Source: Planctomycetaceae bacterium | Lineage (GTDB): Bacteria; Planctomycetota; Planctomycetia; Pirellulales; UBA1268 | NCBI GenBank assembly: GCA_003488325.1 | Contig: DNLZ01000296.1 | Coordinates: 1 to 8,438, forward strand | DNA length: 8,438 bases | Direction: 5' to 3' | Part shown: positions 1 to 6,630 of the stretch, one piece after another | Numbering within the stretch: the first letter of the stretch is position 1 | Layout: each line of letters opens with the position of its first letter | Position numbers and translations under genes: made by a program | Notes under the pieces: generated by a model | Told to the model about the DNA's origin: nothing | The model's database searches: none | What the model saw: only the letters and a program-made list of their open reading frames with translations

Positions 1-666
1 GAGGGTCAGCACGGCGGCGGCGACCCCCTGGGCGCGCAGACGCGTGGCCGCCGCGACGGCCGTCGCCTCGTCGGCGATCGACACGCCGGTGAGCAGGCGT
101 GCTTCGGTCTCGTTCGGCGTGATCACCGCCACGCGCTCGAGCATGGCGGCCTCGAGTGGGCGAGCGGGCGCCGGATTGAGCACCACCCGCCGCCCGAGTT
201 CCGCGGCCACGGCGAGGACGTGACGGACCGTCGCGAGCGGCACCTCGAGCTGCACGAGCACGATGTCGGCGGCGGCGATCGCGTCTCGCGCGGCATCGAC
301 GTGGGCCGGCAGCAGGCGTTCGTTCGCGCCCCCCGCCACGGCGATCGCGTTCTCCCCCGCGGCGTCCACCATGATGAGCGCGACACCCGACGGACAGCCC
401 GGTGCGCGGGCGACGTGCGTGGTGTCGATCCCCTCCGCGCGGCAGGCCGCGAGCGACGCGTCGCCCAGCGCGTCGTCACCGAGGCATCCGACGAACCCGA
501 CCGTCCCTCCGGCACGGGCGGCAGCCACCGCCTGGTTGGCCCCCTTGCCGCCGCCGACCCTCGTGAACGTGCCGCCGAGCACCGTCTCGCCGGCGCGTGG
601 CAGCGTGGGCACGCGGACGACGAGGTCCGTGTTCGCGCTCCCGACGACGACGATGCGACTGGACAT
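1..666 (-). CDS. rbsK: Ribokinase (PfkB family), N-terminal 222 residues, cut by the window edge
   Basis: The product phosphorylates D-ribose to ribose 5-phosphate with ATP in the cytoplasm, feeding the pentose phosphate pathway. The translated 222 residues show the PfkB-family pattern: a first strand with GSANTDLVVRVP (residues 9-20), the sugar-binding signature GGGKGANQA (38-46), a GCLGDDALG turn (60-68), a lid region with GVALIMVDAAGENAI (94-108), AGGAN (111-115), and the NPAPA (164-168) and TPNETEA (183-189) motifs typical of ribokinases. The catalytic Asp and the anion-hole GAGD motif lie in the missing C-terminal third, beyond position 1; the usual length is about 300 residues, so roughly 80 are outside. 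The ATG at 664-666 is preceded by GAGG with an 8-nt spacer. The gene is transcribed divergently from the membrane-SRPBCC gene. Ribokinase is preferred over fructokinase or adenosine kinase because of the GGGKGANQA and TPNETEA motifs; substrate identity is inferred from these. Confidence 0.93.
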   Translation of the reverse strand, partial: MSSRIVVVGSANTDLVVRVPTLPRAGETVLGGTFTRVGGGKGANQAVAAARAGGTVGFVGCLGDDALGDASLAACRAEGIDTTHVARAPGCPSGVALIMVDAAGENAIAVAGGANERLLPAHVDAARDAIAAADIVLVQLEVPLATVRHVLAVAAELGRRVVLNPAPARPLEAAMLERVAVITPNETEARLLTGVSIADEATAVAAATRLRAQGVAAAVLTL

Positions 667-743
667 GGCTGGTGCCTCGTTATAGACCAGACACGCGCGA
701 TCGCCCGGCGCGCGAGGCCCCCGCTCCGGACAACGAGGACCGC
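667..743. promoter_or_regulatory. Divergent intergenic region with a small inverted repeat
   Basis: This 77-bp gap must hold the 5' control elements of both the ribokinase gene and the membrane-SRPBCC gene. It contains an exact inverted repeat, CTGGT at 669-673 and ACCAG at 686-690, separated by 12 bp. In the ribokinase mRNA the Shine-Dalgarno GAGG falls in the loop of that hairpin. A weak plus-strand promoter is possible: TGGACA at 660-665 matches five of six bases of the -35 consensus, followed after only 15 bp by TATAGA at 681-686; the short spacer makes this doubtful. GAGGA at 735-739 is a ribosome binding site for the gene starting at 744. The roles of these elements are inference. Confidence 0.3.
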
Positions 744-2165
744 ATGAACATCGGCGGGTGGCCACGGCTCTGGTTCGGCACGCAGCTGCCCGTCTCGCGC
801 CGCCAGTATGCCGCCAGCGGCTGCGGGCTCGCCCTCTTCAAGTACGGCGTCGAGGCGGCGGCCATCCAGGCCGTGACGGGCCGGTGGCTCGGCCCTCTCG
901 ACTTTCTCAATCCGTCACTCGCCGCACGGAGCGAGGTGCTGGCGGGGGCGCCTGACTGGCTCGGGTGGGCCCTGTTCGCGTGGAACCTGCCGTTCGTCTG
1001 GATCGCGCTCTCGATGAGCGTGCGCCGCGCGTCGCTCGCCGGGGTGTCGCCGTGGACCGGCCTGGCCGTGCTCGTTCCGATCGCCGGGCTCGTGGCCATG
1101 CTCGCCCTCTGCCTCGCGCCCGACCGCACGCCCGAACGCTGGCGACCGGTGACCGGTGTCGTCGCTGACGGTGATCCGGGTGGCTCGGCCGCCGGTGCCC
1201 TCCGCGCCCTGGGAGCGGCCCTCGCCGTGGGCGTCGCGATGCTCGTGGTGACCGTCTACCTCATCGCCACGTATGGCGTGGCTTTGTTCCTCGGCACGCC
1301 GCTCGTGATGGGCGCGGTGGCCGGGTTCCTCTTCAACCGTCCGCTGTCGCGGTCACGCGCCCTGACGACCGGCCTCGGAGCCGTGGTGATGGTCGCCGCC
1401 GCCGTCATCATGCTCGCCTTCGCACTCGAGGGGCTCATCTGCATCGCGATGGCGGCGCCGATCGTGATGCCGCTCGGGATCGTCGGTGCGCTGCTCGGCA
1501 AGGCCGTCGCCGACGCCACGTCGATCTCCCCGGGCGGCGTCGTCCCGCTCGTGATCGCGCTGCCCCTGCTCGCCGGCGCCGAGCACCTCACGACGCGCAG
1601 GCTGCCGGAGCACGTGGTCCTCACGTCCGTGGACGTGGCCGCACCGCCCGAGCGCGTCTGGCCGCACGTCGTGTCCTTCCCGGACCTTCCGGAGCCGCGG
1701 GAGTGGTTCTTCCGCTGCGGCATCGCCTGCCCCGTGCGTGCCCGGATCGAGGGCACGGGCCCCGGGGCCGTGCGTCACTGCGAGTTCACGACCGGGGACT
1801 TCGTCGAGCCGATCACGGTGTGGGACGAGCCGCGGAGGCTCGCCTTCGACGTCACGAGCCAGCCCGACCCGATGCGGGAGCTGTCGCCATGGAGGCACGT
1901 CCATCCGCCGCACCTCGCCGATCACGCGCTCACGAGCCGACGCGGCGAGTTTCGCCTCGTCGATCTTGGCGACGGGCGGACGCGGCTCGAGGGCCGCACG
2001 TGGTACACGTTCGACATGCACCCGCGGGCATACTGGACCCTGTGGAGCGACATGGCGATCCATGCGATCCACCGCCGCGTGCTCGATCACGTGCGGCGGC
2101 TCGCCGAAGGGGCGCATCGCGATGCGGGTGCCGCGGCGGACACCGGTCCGGCGGCACGCGACTGA
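744..2165 (+). CDS. Multi-pass membrane protein with DUF805-like N-terminus and C-terminal SRPBCC domain
   Basis: A 473-residue protein of two parts. Residues 1-130 resemble DUF805: a short N-terminal LPVSRRQY segment, a first hydrophobic segment with FKYGVEA (about 24-46), then LPFVWIALSMSVRRA (82-96) and AGVSPWTGLAVLVPIAGLVAML (99-120). Further membrane segments follow at roughly 152-182, 184-197, 208-226, 228-252 and 264-280. From about residue 290 to 455 there is a soluble SRPBCC (START/polyketide-cyclase-like) domain, beginning VDVAAPPERVWPHV, with GTGPGAVRHCEFTTGDFVEPITVWDEP in the middle and YWTLWSDMAIHAIHRRVLDHV as the closing helix, as in members of this group. SRPBCC domains bind hydrophobic ligands in a deep cavity; the ligand here is unknown, and no enzymatic activity can be assigned. 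The ATG at 744 is chosen because GAGGA lies 4 nt upstream and the family-like sequence starts there. The last 20 residues are Ala-rich and look unstructured. Confidence 0.85.
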   Translation: MNIGGWPRLWFGTQLPVSRRQYAASGCGLALFKYGVEAAAIQAVTGRWLGPLDFLNPSLAARSEVLAGAPDWLGWALFAWNLPFVWIALSMSVRRASLAGVSPWTGLAVLVPIAGLVAMLALCLAPDRTPERWRPVTGVVADGDPGGSAAGALRALGAALAVGVAMLVVTVYLIATYGVALFLGTPLVMGAVAGFLFNRPLSRSRALTTGLGAVVMVAAAVIMLAFALEGLICIAMAAPIVMPLGIVGALLGKAVADATSISPGGVVPLVIALPLLAGAEHLTTRRLPEHVVLTSVDVAAPPERVWPHVVSFPDLPEPREWFFRCGIACPVRARIEGTGPGAVRHCEFTTGDFVEPITVWDEPRRLAFDVTSQPDPMRELSPWRHVHPPHLADHALTSRRGEFRLVDLGDGRTRLEGRTWYTFDMHPRAYWTLWSDMAIHAIHRRVLDHVRRLAEGAHRDAGAAADTGPAARD

Positions 2166-2172
2166 CGCCGCC

Positions 2173-2185
2173 GACCCGACGGGTC
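2173..2185. terminator. Short hairpin between convergent genes, weak bidirectional terminator candidate
   Basis: The two converging genes are separated by only 18 bp. This gap and the first bases of the acetyltransferase stop codon contain a perfect 5-bp stem, GACCC and GGGTC, with a 3-nt loop. Neither strand has a run of T after it, so it does not meet the usual rho-independent pattern. It may slow polymerase on both strands, but that is a guess. Confidence 0.2.
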
Positions 2186-3974
2186 ACGCCGGCAGGTCGT
2201 CCCACATCGGGCACCAGAGGGGCACCCGCGGGAAGAGCTGGCCGGCAAGCCGCTGCGCCATCTGGGTGGAGGGCTCCATGCGGCCCGCCGCCACAGCCTC
2301 CGCCGGATCGCACTGGCCCAGGAGCAGTCGCGCGAGCTCCGCCTCGGAGAGCCTGAGGTAACTGCGTCCGAGCCGTCCGGGATGCACCACGGCCTGCGGT
2401 GCGGCGCCACCGCGCCGCTCGGGAACGACGATGGAGCCGCGGAACCCCGGCGCGTCGAGTCCCAGTTCCACCGTCTCACGCGTTCCCGCCGCCGCCACGC
2501 GCGCCGCCACCGTTGGGGCGACCGCCTGGAGCAGCTCGAGGGGCCGGAAGACACGGGCCACGAGCATCCGGTCGCCGGCCGGCACCAGGCCGTCCGCGCC
2601 GGCGACGGCGGCATGCAGCGGATCGGCGACGCTCGACTCGTAGACGATCTCCTGCCGATCGTTCTCGATCGCCTCGGCACAGGCACGCGCGAGGATCTCG
2701 CGCTCGAGGCCGGCGAACTGCGGATCAGCGGCGATCTCGAGGATGCGACTGCCCGACTGGACGCAGTAGCCGACGATCCGTGCACTCGATTCGTGGAGCT
2801 CGTATCGATCCTGCCCGACCAGGGCCACGAGGATCGAGTCGAACGCGGCACGGCTGACCAGCCAGCGGCCATAGTTCTCATCGCGGTCGCACGCGCCCAC
2901 GAACCGCGCGGCGTGGTGCCGGTAGATCCGCAGGATCGCGGGAAGCTCCACGTGGCGCCACTGCCGCATCGTCACCGGCTCGCCGGTCCGGGCTGGTCCC
3001 TCGAGCAGCCTCGCGAGGATTTCGGTCGGCCTGCCGGGCGTCACACCATCACGCCCGAGCACGCTCCAGCCGAGGTCGTGAAACGAGGAGGCGATCCGCG
3101 TGCGGGTGAATGCCACGACCGTGCCGGCCTGCCGCATGCGCTCCTCGGCGGACTGCACGAGCCGCTGGCCGTGCCCCGCGCCACGGCACTCCGGAAGCAC
3201 CGCCACCCGCTCGAGCACGGCGCCACGCACCCCCGCGCTCGATCCGGAGGCGACCGGCCCCAGCACGATGGTGCGAGGCACGATTTCGGCATGACCGACG
3301 ATGCGGCCACCGAGCCGGGCGACGAGACGATTCGAGGGGTCGTACTCGGGATGATCGACCGCCGCATGAAACTCGCCGCGCGACGGCGGCGACGGCAGCC
3401 CGGCGAGGAGCTGGAGAATCTCCCCCTGGTCACCCGCCCGAGCGGGTGCGACGTGGCAGTGTTCGAGCATCCACGCCGGCGGTTTTCGTGGCACCGGAGG
3501 CAGGTTCGGCAGGTGGAGGATGGCGGGACGCCGCCCCGTCGCGCGCCGGCTGACGGTCGTACCCGAAGGCCTCACCTCCACCGCCGTCACCGCGCCACCG
3601 GCGGGCGTCGCCCGGCCCCGGCTGCGTTTCGGGAGCGTCGCCGCGGCCGTTTCGTCGGCCGGCGGGGCGGTCCGAGGCACTGCCGCCGCGTCGTCCCGTG
3701 AAGTCGCCTTCGCGAGCCGGATTTCCTGCGTGCCGGCGGTGCGCGACCCGCGGGACCGAACTCCCCGGGAGCCCTGGCCCGTACGGTCCGCCGCGGAGGA
3801 CTCGACGGGGGTCTTCAGCCGCGTGGCCACACGCTGCACCCGCTTGGCCGCCGTGTTGGTGGCGACGGCGGTCGCGGCCCCCCCAGCAGACCGAACCTTC
3901 AGCCGGGGCGGTCGCACGCGCCTCGGCACCACCTGCGCCTGGCTCGTCGTGCGGGAACGTTGCGGCCGCTGCAT
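2184..3974 (-). CDS. Eis-like tripartite GNAT N-acetyltransferase with a long basic N-terminal tail
   Basis: A 596-residue protein. Residues 1-165 are a low-complexity Arg/Ala/Thr/Pro-rich tail with about 34 Arg or Lys against 8 Asp or Glu, probably disordered. Residues 173-330 form a GNAT domain; the acetyl-CoA loop is seen in RVAVLPECRGAGHGQRLV (256-273), followed by SSFHDLGW (296-303). Residues 335-485 look like a second, degenerate GNAT fold (GYCVQSG, LVARVF). Residues 495-596 look like the SCP2-like C-terminal domain of Eis-type enzymes, with LSEAELARLLLGQ (542-554) and a closing LFPRVPLWCPMWDDLPA. Without the tail the length, about 425, is close to Eis (about 400). Eis enzymes transfer acetyl groups from acetyl-CoA to amines such as aminoglycosides or protein lysines; the substrate here is unknown. 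The start at 3974 is supported by GGGAGAGGAGG 4 nt upstream. It is the third gene of the probable unit with the BshC-like protein and the glycosyltransferase. Confidence 0.85.
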   Translation of the reverse strand: MQRPQRSRTTSQAQVVPRRVRPPRLKVRSAGGAATAVATNTAAKRVQRVATRLKTPVESSAADRTGQGSRGVRSRGSRTAGTQEIRLAKATSRDDAAAVPRTAPPADETAAATLPKRSRGRATPAGGAVTAVEVRPSGTTVSRRATGRRPAILHLPNLPPVPRKPPAWMLEHCHVAPARAGDQGEILQLLAGLPSPPSRGEFHAAVDHPEYDPSNRLVARLGGRIVGHAEIVPRTIVLGPVASGSSAGVRGAVLERVAVLPECRGAGHGQRLVQSAEERMRQAGTVVAFTRTRIASSFHDLGWSVLGRDGVTPGRPTEILARLLEGPARTGEPVTMRQWRHVELPAILRIYRHHAARFVGACDRDENYGRWLVSRAAFDSILVALVGQDRYELHESSARIVGYCVQSGSRILEIAADPQFAGLEREILARACAEAIENDRQEIVYESSVADPLHAAVAGADGLVPAGDRMLVARVFRPLELLQAVAPTVAARVAAAGTRETVELGLDAPGFRGSIVVPERRGGAAPQAVVHPGRLGRSYLRLSEAELARLLLGQCDPAEAVAAGRMEPSTQMAQRLAGQLFPRVPLWCPMWDDLPA

Positions 3975-3978
3975 GGTG

Positions 3979-3989
3979 CCTCCTCTCCC
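3979..3989 (-). promoter_or_regulatory. Strong ribosome binding site of the acetyltransferase gene
   Basis: On the minus strand GGGAGAGGAGG ends 4 nt before the ATG at 3974. It is the best Shine-Dalgarno match in the window and it decides the start: it shows that the basic 165-residue tail is translated. The alternative ATG at 3470, just before the GNAT domain, has no purine-rich stretch in front of it. Confidence 0.75.
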
Positions 3990-4019
3990 TGGGGCATATG
4001 AATCCGTTCGCGAATCCAG

Positions 4020-5708
4020 TCAGTGCGCCGAAGGATAGGAAGAATCTCCCCGTGTTTCCAGTAGTAGGAACCGCCGCAGCGTGGTTTCCGGAAAAAAACA
4101 CCAGGGATGGTCACGGGAGTCCAGCACCTTTCGCGCGCGGATGGCGGCCGCGAGCGGACCGACGCGGGCGAGCAGATCCTGCCGGCGCCCCGCGAGGTGA
4201 AACGCCATCCGCTCGTTGGCCGCCCGGATCTCGCGGCAGCGGCGGCGGGCCAGGGCGGGTGTCGGAAACGTGTCGATCCAGCGTCGTTTCTCGGTCACCA
4301 GCTCGTGCACGGTCGGGGGCAGCCCGTCCATAGCACCGAGGTGCCGCTCGGGATGGAACTCGAGGTCGCGCAGCTCCCGCTGCACGGCGGCCAGCCGGGC
4401 CGCGGGGTCAGCGGATGCGAACCCCGGATGCACCTCGTCGATCGGCAGCCGCAGCGTGCCGGACACGACCGCGTGGCGCGGTGGATCACAGCCGGTGAGC
4501 CGACGCACGATGTCGTCGGTGAGGTGGTCATAGGCCGCCCCCCCCACGCCATGCACGAACACGTCGGCGACGAGCACGCGGGCGATGAGGGTCGTGACGA
4601 GCGCGCGGGGACGGAGACGCAGCTGATGCTCCTCGAGCCGCGAGAGCGCATCGACCCATTTCGAGGGGGATGTGTCCGGGGCGATCGGCAGCTCGATGCG
4701 CAGCGTTTCGAGATCCGACAGCGCCAGCGCGCCCGGCGTCGCCACCGATGCGAAGACGCGGCGGCGGCGCGGGTCGTCACGTGACCAGAGCCACCACGGC
4801 ACCTCCAGCCATTCGCCGGACGCATCCCGACGCACGGCGAGGTCGGGCATGGGCCGGCCGCGACCCCGGACGCGATGCTGCCGGCGGTGCGCGGCCAGCG
4901 CGTCGTTGTACGCCTCGTGCAGCGCCCGGGCGTGCGCGAGCAGCCAGCCCGTGAAGACCATCACCGTGGGTAGCCGCAGCAGTTCGCTCACGGGCAGCTC
5001 GAGCGTCTCGAGGCCGAACCGTTCCTCGAGCAGGTGCCGCGCCTGCGCGAGCGCGAGGCCGAGGCGGTGCGACTCCGCGGCACGCTCCACCGCCAGCGGC
5101 CACCAGCGGCGCACGATGGCGTCGGGCGAGAGCGGCGCGAGCAGGTCCGCGGCGCGGGCGCCGAACGTCGTGAAGCAGTCGCGATCGAGGACCGCGCGCT
5201 CCTCCCAGGCGACCTCCGGCCCACCCGCGTCGAACGGCACGTGCTCGAGCCGCGCCTCGCGCGGGGTTCCCACCGGCACCGCCACGGTCGCGCCGACGCA
5301 GCGGTCGATGTCGACCACGAGGTTGACGGCGGTGCCACCCACGGCACGCGCATAGGCGTCGAGCGACGCGTTCTTCAGCCACACGCCGGCGTGGAAGAGT
5401 TCGGGCTGATGCCCGCCCATGATGATCGGCCGGCTGATCCAGTCGGCGACGTCGTCGGGTCGTCGTGCGTGCCGGTAGCTCCCCGTGTACTCGGTGGCGA
5501 CGGTGAGCACCTCCCGACGCGTCGCGGCCGCCAGCTCCCAGAACCGCAGATCGCCGATCCGCGTGTCGAAGGCCGCGCGGAGAAGGCGGTTGTTGTCGAC
5601 GAGCGCGCCGATCGAGCTCGCCCCGGCGGGTCCCGGCCGCAGAGGCGGATCGACGATGCGTTCCCCGGACGCCTCCGGGGCTCGATGGGTGCGACGGGAT
5701 GGCGGCAT
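4020..5708 (-). CDS. Divergent BshC-like (cysteine-adding enzyme superfamily) protein
   Basis: A 562-residue cytoplasmic protein with no signal peptide or membrane segment. The best anchor is IIMGGHQPELFHAGVWLKN (residues 95-113), which matches the pattern of the BshC signature TGQQPGLFTGPLYTIYK, and the strand NLVVDID (129-135) that follows at the right distance. Near residues 363-395 a run LRPRALVTTLIARVLVADVFVHG followed by GGAAYD is placed like the BshC segment that reads RPLVQD...GGPAEIAY. Total length is close to BshC (about 540). BshC joins cysteine to glucosaminyl-malate in the last step of bacillithiol synthesis. The BshC EDHD motif is not evident here, so substrate and reaction may differ; the family link is recalled from motifs, not from a search. 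No clear Shine-Dalgarno precedes the ATG at 5708; an internal start near residue 37 is possible. The gene lies 75 bp after the glycosyltransferase and 45 bp before the acetyltransferase, in the same direction. Confidence 0.55.
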   Translation of the reverse strand: MPPSRRTHRAPEASGERIVDPPLRPGPAGASSIGALVDNNRLLRAAFDTRIGDLRFWELAAATRREVLTVATEYTGSYRHARRPDDVADWISRPIIMGGHQPELFHAGVWLKNASLDAYARAVGGTAVNLVVDIDRCVGATVAVPVGTPREARLEHVPFDAGGPEVAWEERAVLDRDCFTTFGARAADLLAPLSPDAIVRRWWPLAVERAAESHRLGLALAQARHLLEERFGLETLELPVSELLRLPTVMVFTGWLLAHARALHEAYNDALAAHRRQHRVRGRGRPMPDLAVRRDASGEWLEVPWWLWSRDDPRRRRVFASVATPGALALSDLETLRIELPIAPDTSPSKWVDALSRLEEHQLRLRPRALVTTLIARVLVADVFVHGVGGAAYDHLTDDIVRRLTGCDPPRHAVVSGTLRLPIDEVHPGFASADPAARLAAVQRELRDLEFHPERHLGAMDGLPPTVHELVTEKRRWIDTFPTPALARRRCREIRAANERMAFHLAGRRQDLLARVGPLAAAIRARKVLDSRDHPWCFFPETTLRRFLLLETRGDSSYPSAH

Positions 5709-5717
5709 GGATCACGG

Positions 5718-5729
5718 GGCCCGCGGGCC
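5718..5729. repeat. 12-bp perfect palindrome just upstream of the BshC-like start
   Basis: GGCCCGCGGGCC reads the same on both strands and lies 9 bp before the ATG at 5708, in the 75-bp gap after the glycosyltransferase. It occupies the place where a ribosome binding site would be expected. In RNA it could pair with itself or with the nearby GGCCC at 5743-5747 region. It may be chance in DNA this rich in GC. Confidence 0.3.
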
Positions 5730-5783
5730 GGTCGAATGCTTCGGGCCGTGCAGGGCACGCCACGCCCCGAGATGCCGGACCGA

Positions 5784-6563
5784 TCAGGACGTGGTGTCCA
5801 TCCCGTCGGCCGCCGACGCGGCCACCGCCGCCTCCGCACGATCGAGCACGCCGCGATAATAGGCCAGACGGGTCGCCGCATCGTCCAGTGCGCCGCCGAA
5901 ACTCCGCGCGAGATCGAGGTAGAGCAGCGGGACGGGCACTTCCTCGATCACGAGCCCGGCGGCGGCCGCCTGCACCCAGACCTCGAGCGGCATCGCGTAG
6001 CCGGTCTCCGTCACCCGCAGCCGCTCGAGCGCCCGCCTCGTGTAGGCCTTGAAGCCGCAGAACGCGTCGGTGAGCGCGAGGCCGAACCGCCGATTGATCT
6101 CGGCGGTGATCTCGGCATTGATCCGCCGTCGGGCCGCGGGCGGCTCGCTGTCCCCGGGGAATCGCCGGAGATAGCGGCTGCCGCTCACGATGTCGCACCG
6201 CGCGGCCCGGTCGACGAACTCCGGAATGAGCAGCGGCTGGTGCTGTCCGTCGCAGTCGATCGTCACAAGACCGTCCCAGCCGCCGGCGAGCGCCTCACGA
6301 AACGCGGTGGCGAGCGCCGCGCCATAGCCCCGGTTTTCCGGATGCCGCACGACGCGCACGCCGGCGACGGGCGGGCCGGCCGCCGCGGCCTCGGGGGTGG
6401 CGTTCGCCACCGTCACGATGCCCGACAGGAGCCCGGACGTGCCGTCGGTGGAGCCGTCATCGACCACGAGGATGTGGCCGGTGACCTTTCGCACCTCGTC
6501 GATGACACCGAGGACGTGCGCCGCCTCGTTGTACACAGGCAGGGCCGTGAGGTAGCGGGGCAT
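5784..6563 (-). CDS. Family 2 glycosyltransferase, dolichol-phosphate-mannose-synthase-like
   Basis: A 259-residue GT-A fold transferase. It moves a sugar from a nucleotide-sugar donor to an acceptor, often polyprenyl phosphate in this subgroup. Visible motifs: ALPVYNEAAHV (7-17), VVDDGSTDGT (33-42) for the nucleotide, PENRGYGAALATAF (75-88), the metal-binding D103-x-D105 in TIDCDGQHQP (101-110), SGSRY (127-131), and LTDAFCGFKAYTRRAL (164-179), as in DPM1-like enzymes. There is an insertion of Ala and Pro residues at about 54-68. No C-terminal membrane helices are present, so it is soluble or peripheral; length matches minimal DPM1-type proteins. It is the first gene of the probable three-gene unit and has its own candidate promoter 39 to 67 bp upstream. 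Ribosome binding is weak: AGGGA lies about 13 nt before the ATG at 6563. Donor and acceptor cannot be told from sequence. Confidence 0.9.
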   Translation of the reverse strand: MPRYLTALPVYNEAAHVLGVIDEVRKVTGHILVVDDGSTDGTSGLLSGIVTVANATPEAAAAGPPVAGVRVVRHPENRGYGAALATAFREALAGGWDGLVTIDCDGQHQPLLIPEFVDRAARCDIVSGSRYLRRFPGDSEPPAARRRINAEITAEINRRFGLALTDAFCGFKAYTRRALERLRVTETGYAMPLEVWVQAAAAGLVIEEVPVPLLYLDLARSFGGALDDAATRLAYYRGVLDRAEAAVAASAADGMDTTS

Positions 6564-6601
6564 CGTGCGAGGTCTTCCCTGCGTCGGCGAACGAACGCGA
6601 A

Positions 6602-6630
6602 AGTGTAGCGCTGGCGGCCGTGCGATTCAA
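6602..6630 (-). promoter_or_regulatory. Candidate sigma70-type promoter for the glycosyltransferase unit
   Basis: On the minus strand TTGAAT (6625-6630) and TACACT (6602-6607) each match four of six consensus bases and are separated by exactly 17 bp. The predicted transcription start is near 6595, giving a leader of about 30 nt before the ATG at 6563. It stands out because AT-rich hexamers are scarce in this DNA. If real, it drives the glycosyltransferase, the BshC-like gene and probably the acetyltransferase. Confidence 0.4.

Noticed and set aside
679..684. TATAAC on the minus strand as the -10 box of the ribokinase gene
   Set aside because: No -35 sequence is found at 16-18 bp, and a start 6-7 nt downstream would remove the Shine-Dalgarno sequence of the gene.
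597..743. N-terminal extension of the membrane-SRPBCC gene back to 597
   Set aside because: It overlaps the start of the ribokinase gene in antisense and is Arg-rich shadow sequence; the ATG at 744 has a GAGGA ribosome binding site and starts the family-like region.
2184..3470. Shorter acetyltransferase beginning at the internal ATG at 3470
   Set aside because: No purine-rich site precedes this ATG, whereas the ATG at 3974 has GGGAGAGGAGG just upstream.
2382..3701. 439-residue open frame on the plus strand
   Set aside because: It is antisense to the acetyltransferase gene, is dominated by Arg, His, Gly and Asp as expected of a shadow frame in GC-rich DNA, and shows no domain.
4020..4022. 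Stop-codon readthrough joining the BshC-like and acetyltransferase genes, which are in the same frame
   Set aside because: Sharing a frame has a one in three chance, the second gene has a very strong ribosome binding site of its own, and no readthrough signal is visible.
3899..4114. Small 71-residue open frame on the minus strand bridging the BshC-like and acetyltransferase genes
   Set aside because: It overlaps both genes, lacks a ribosome binding site and shows no conserved motif; it owes its normal-looking composition to the lower GC of that junction.
4777..6198. 473-residue open frame on the minus strand in another frame
   Set aside because: It spans the end of the glycosyltransferase and the start of the BshC-like gene out of frame and has Arg/Ala/Gly-rich sequence without motifs.
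5034..6608. 524-residue open frame on the plus strand
   Set aside because: It runs antisense across two genes with clear motifs (BshC-like and glycosyltransferase) and has the biased composition of a shadow frame.
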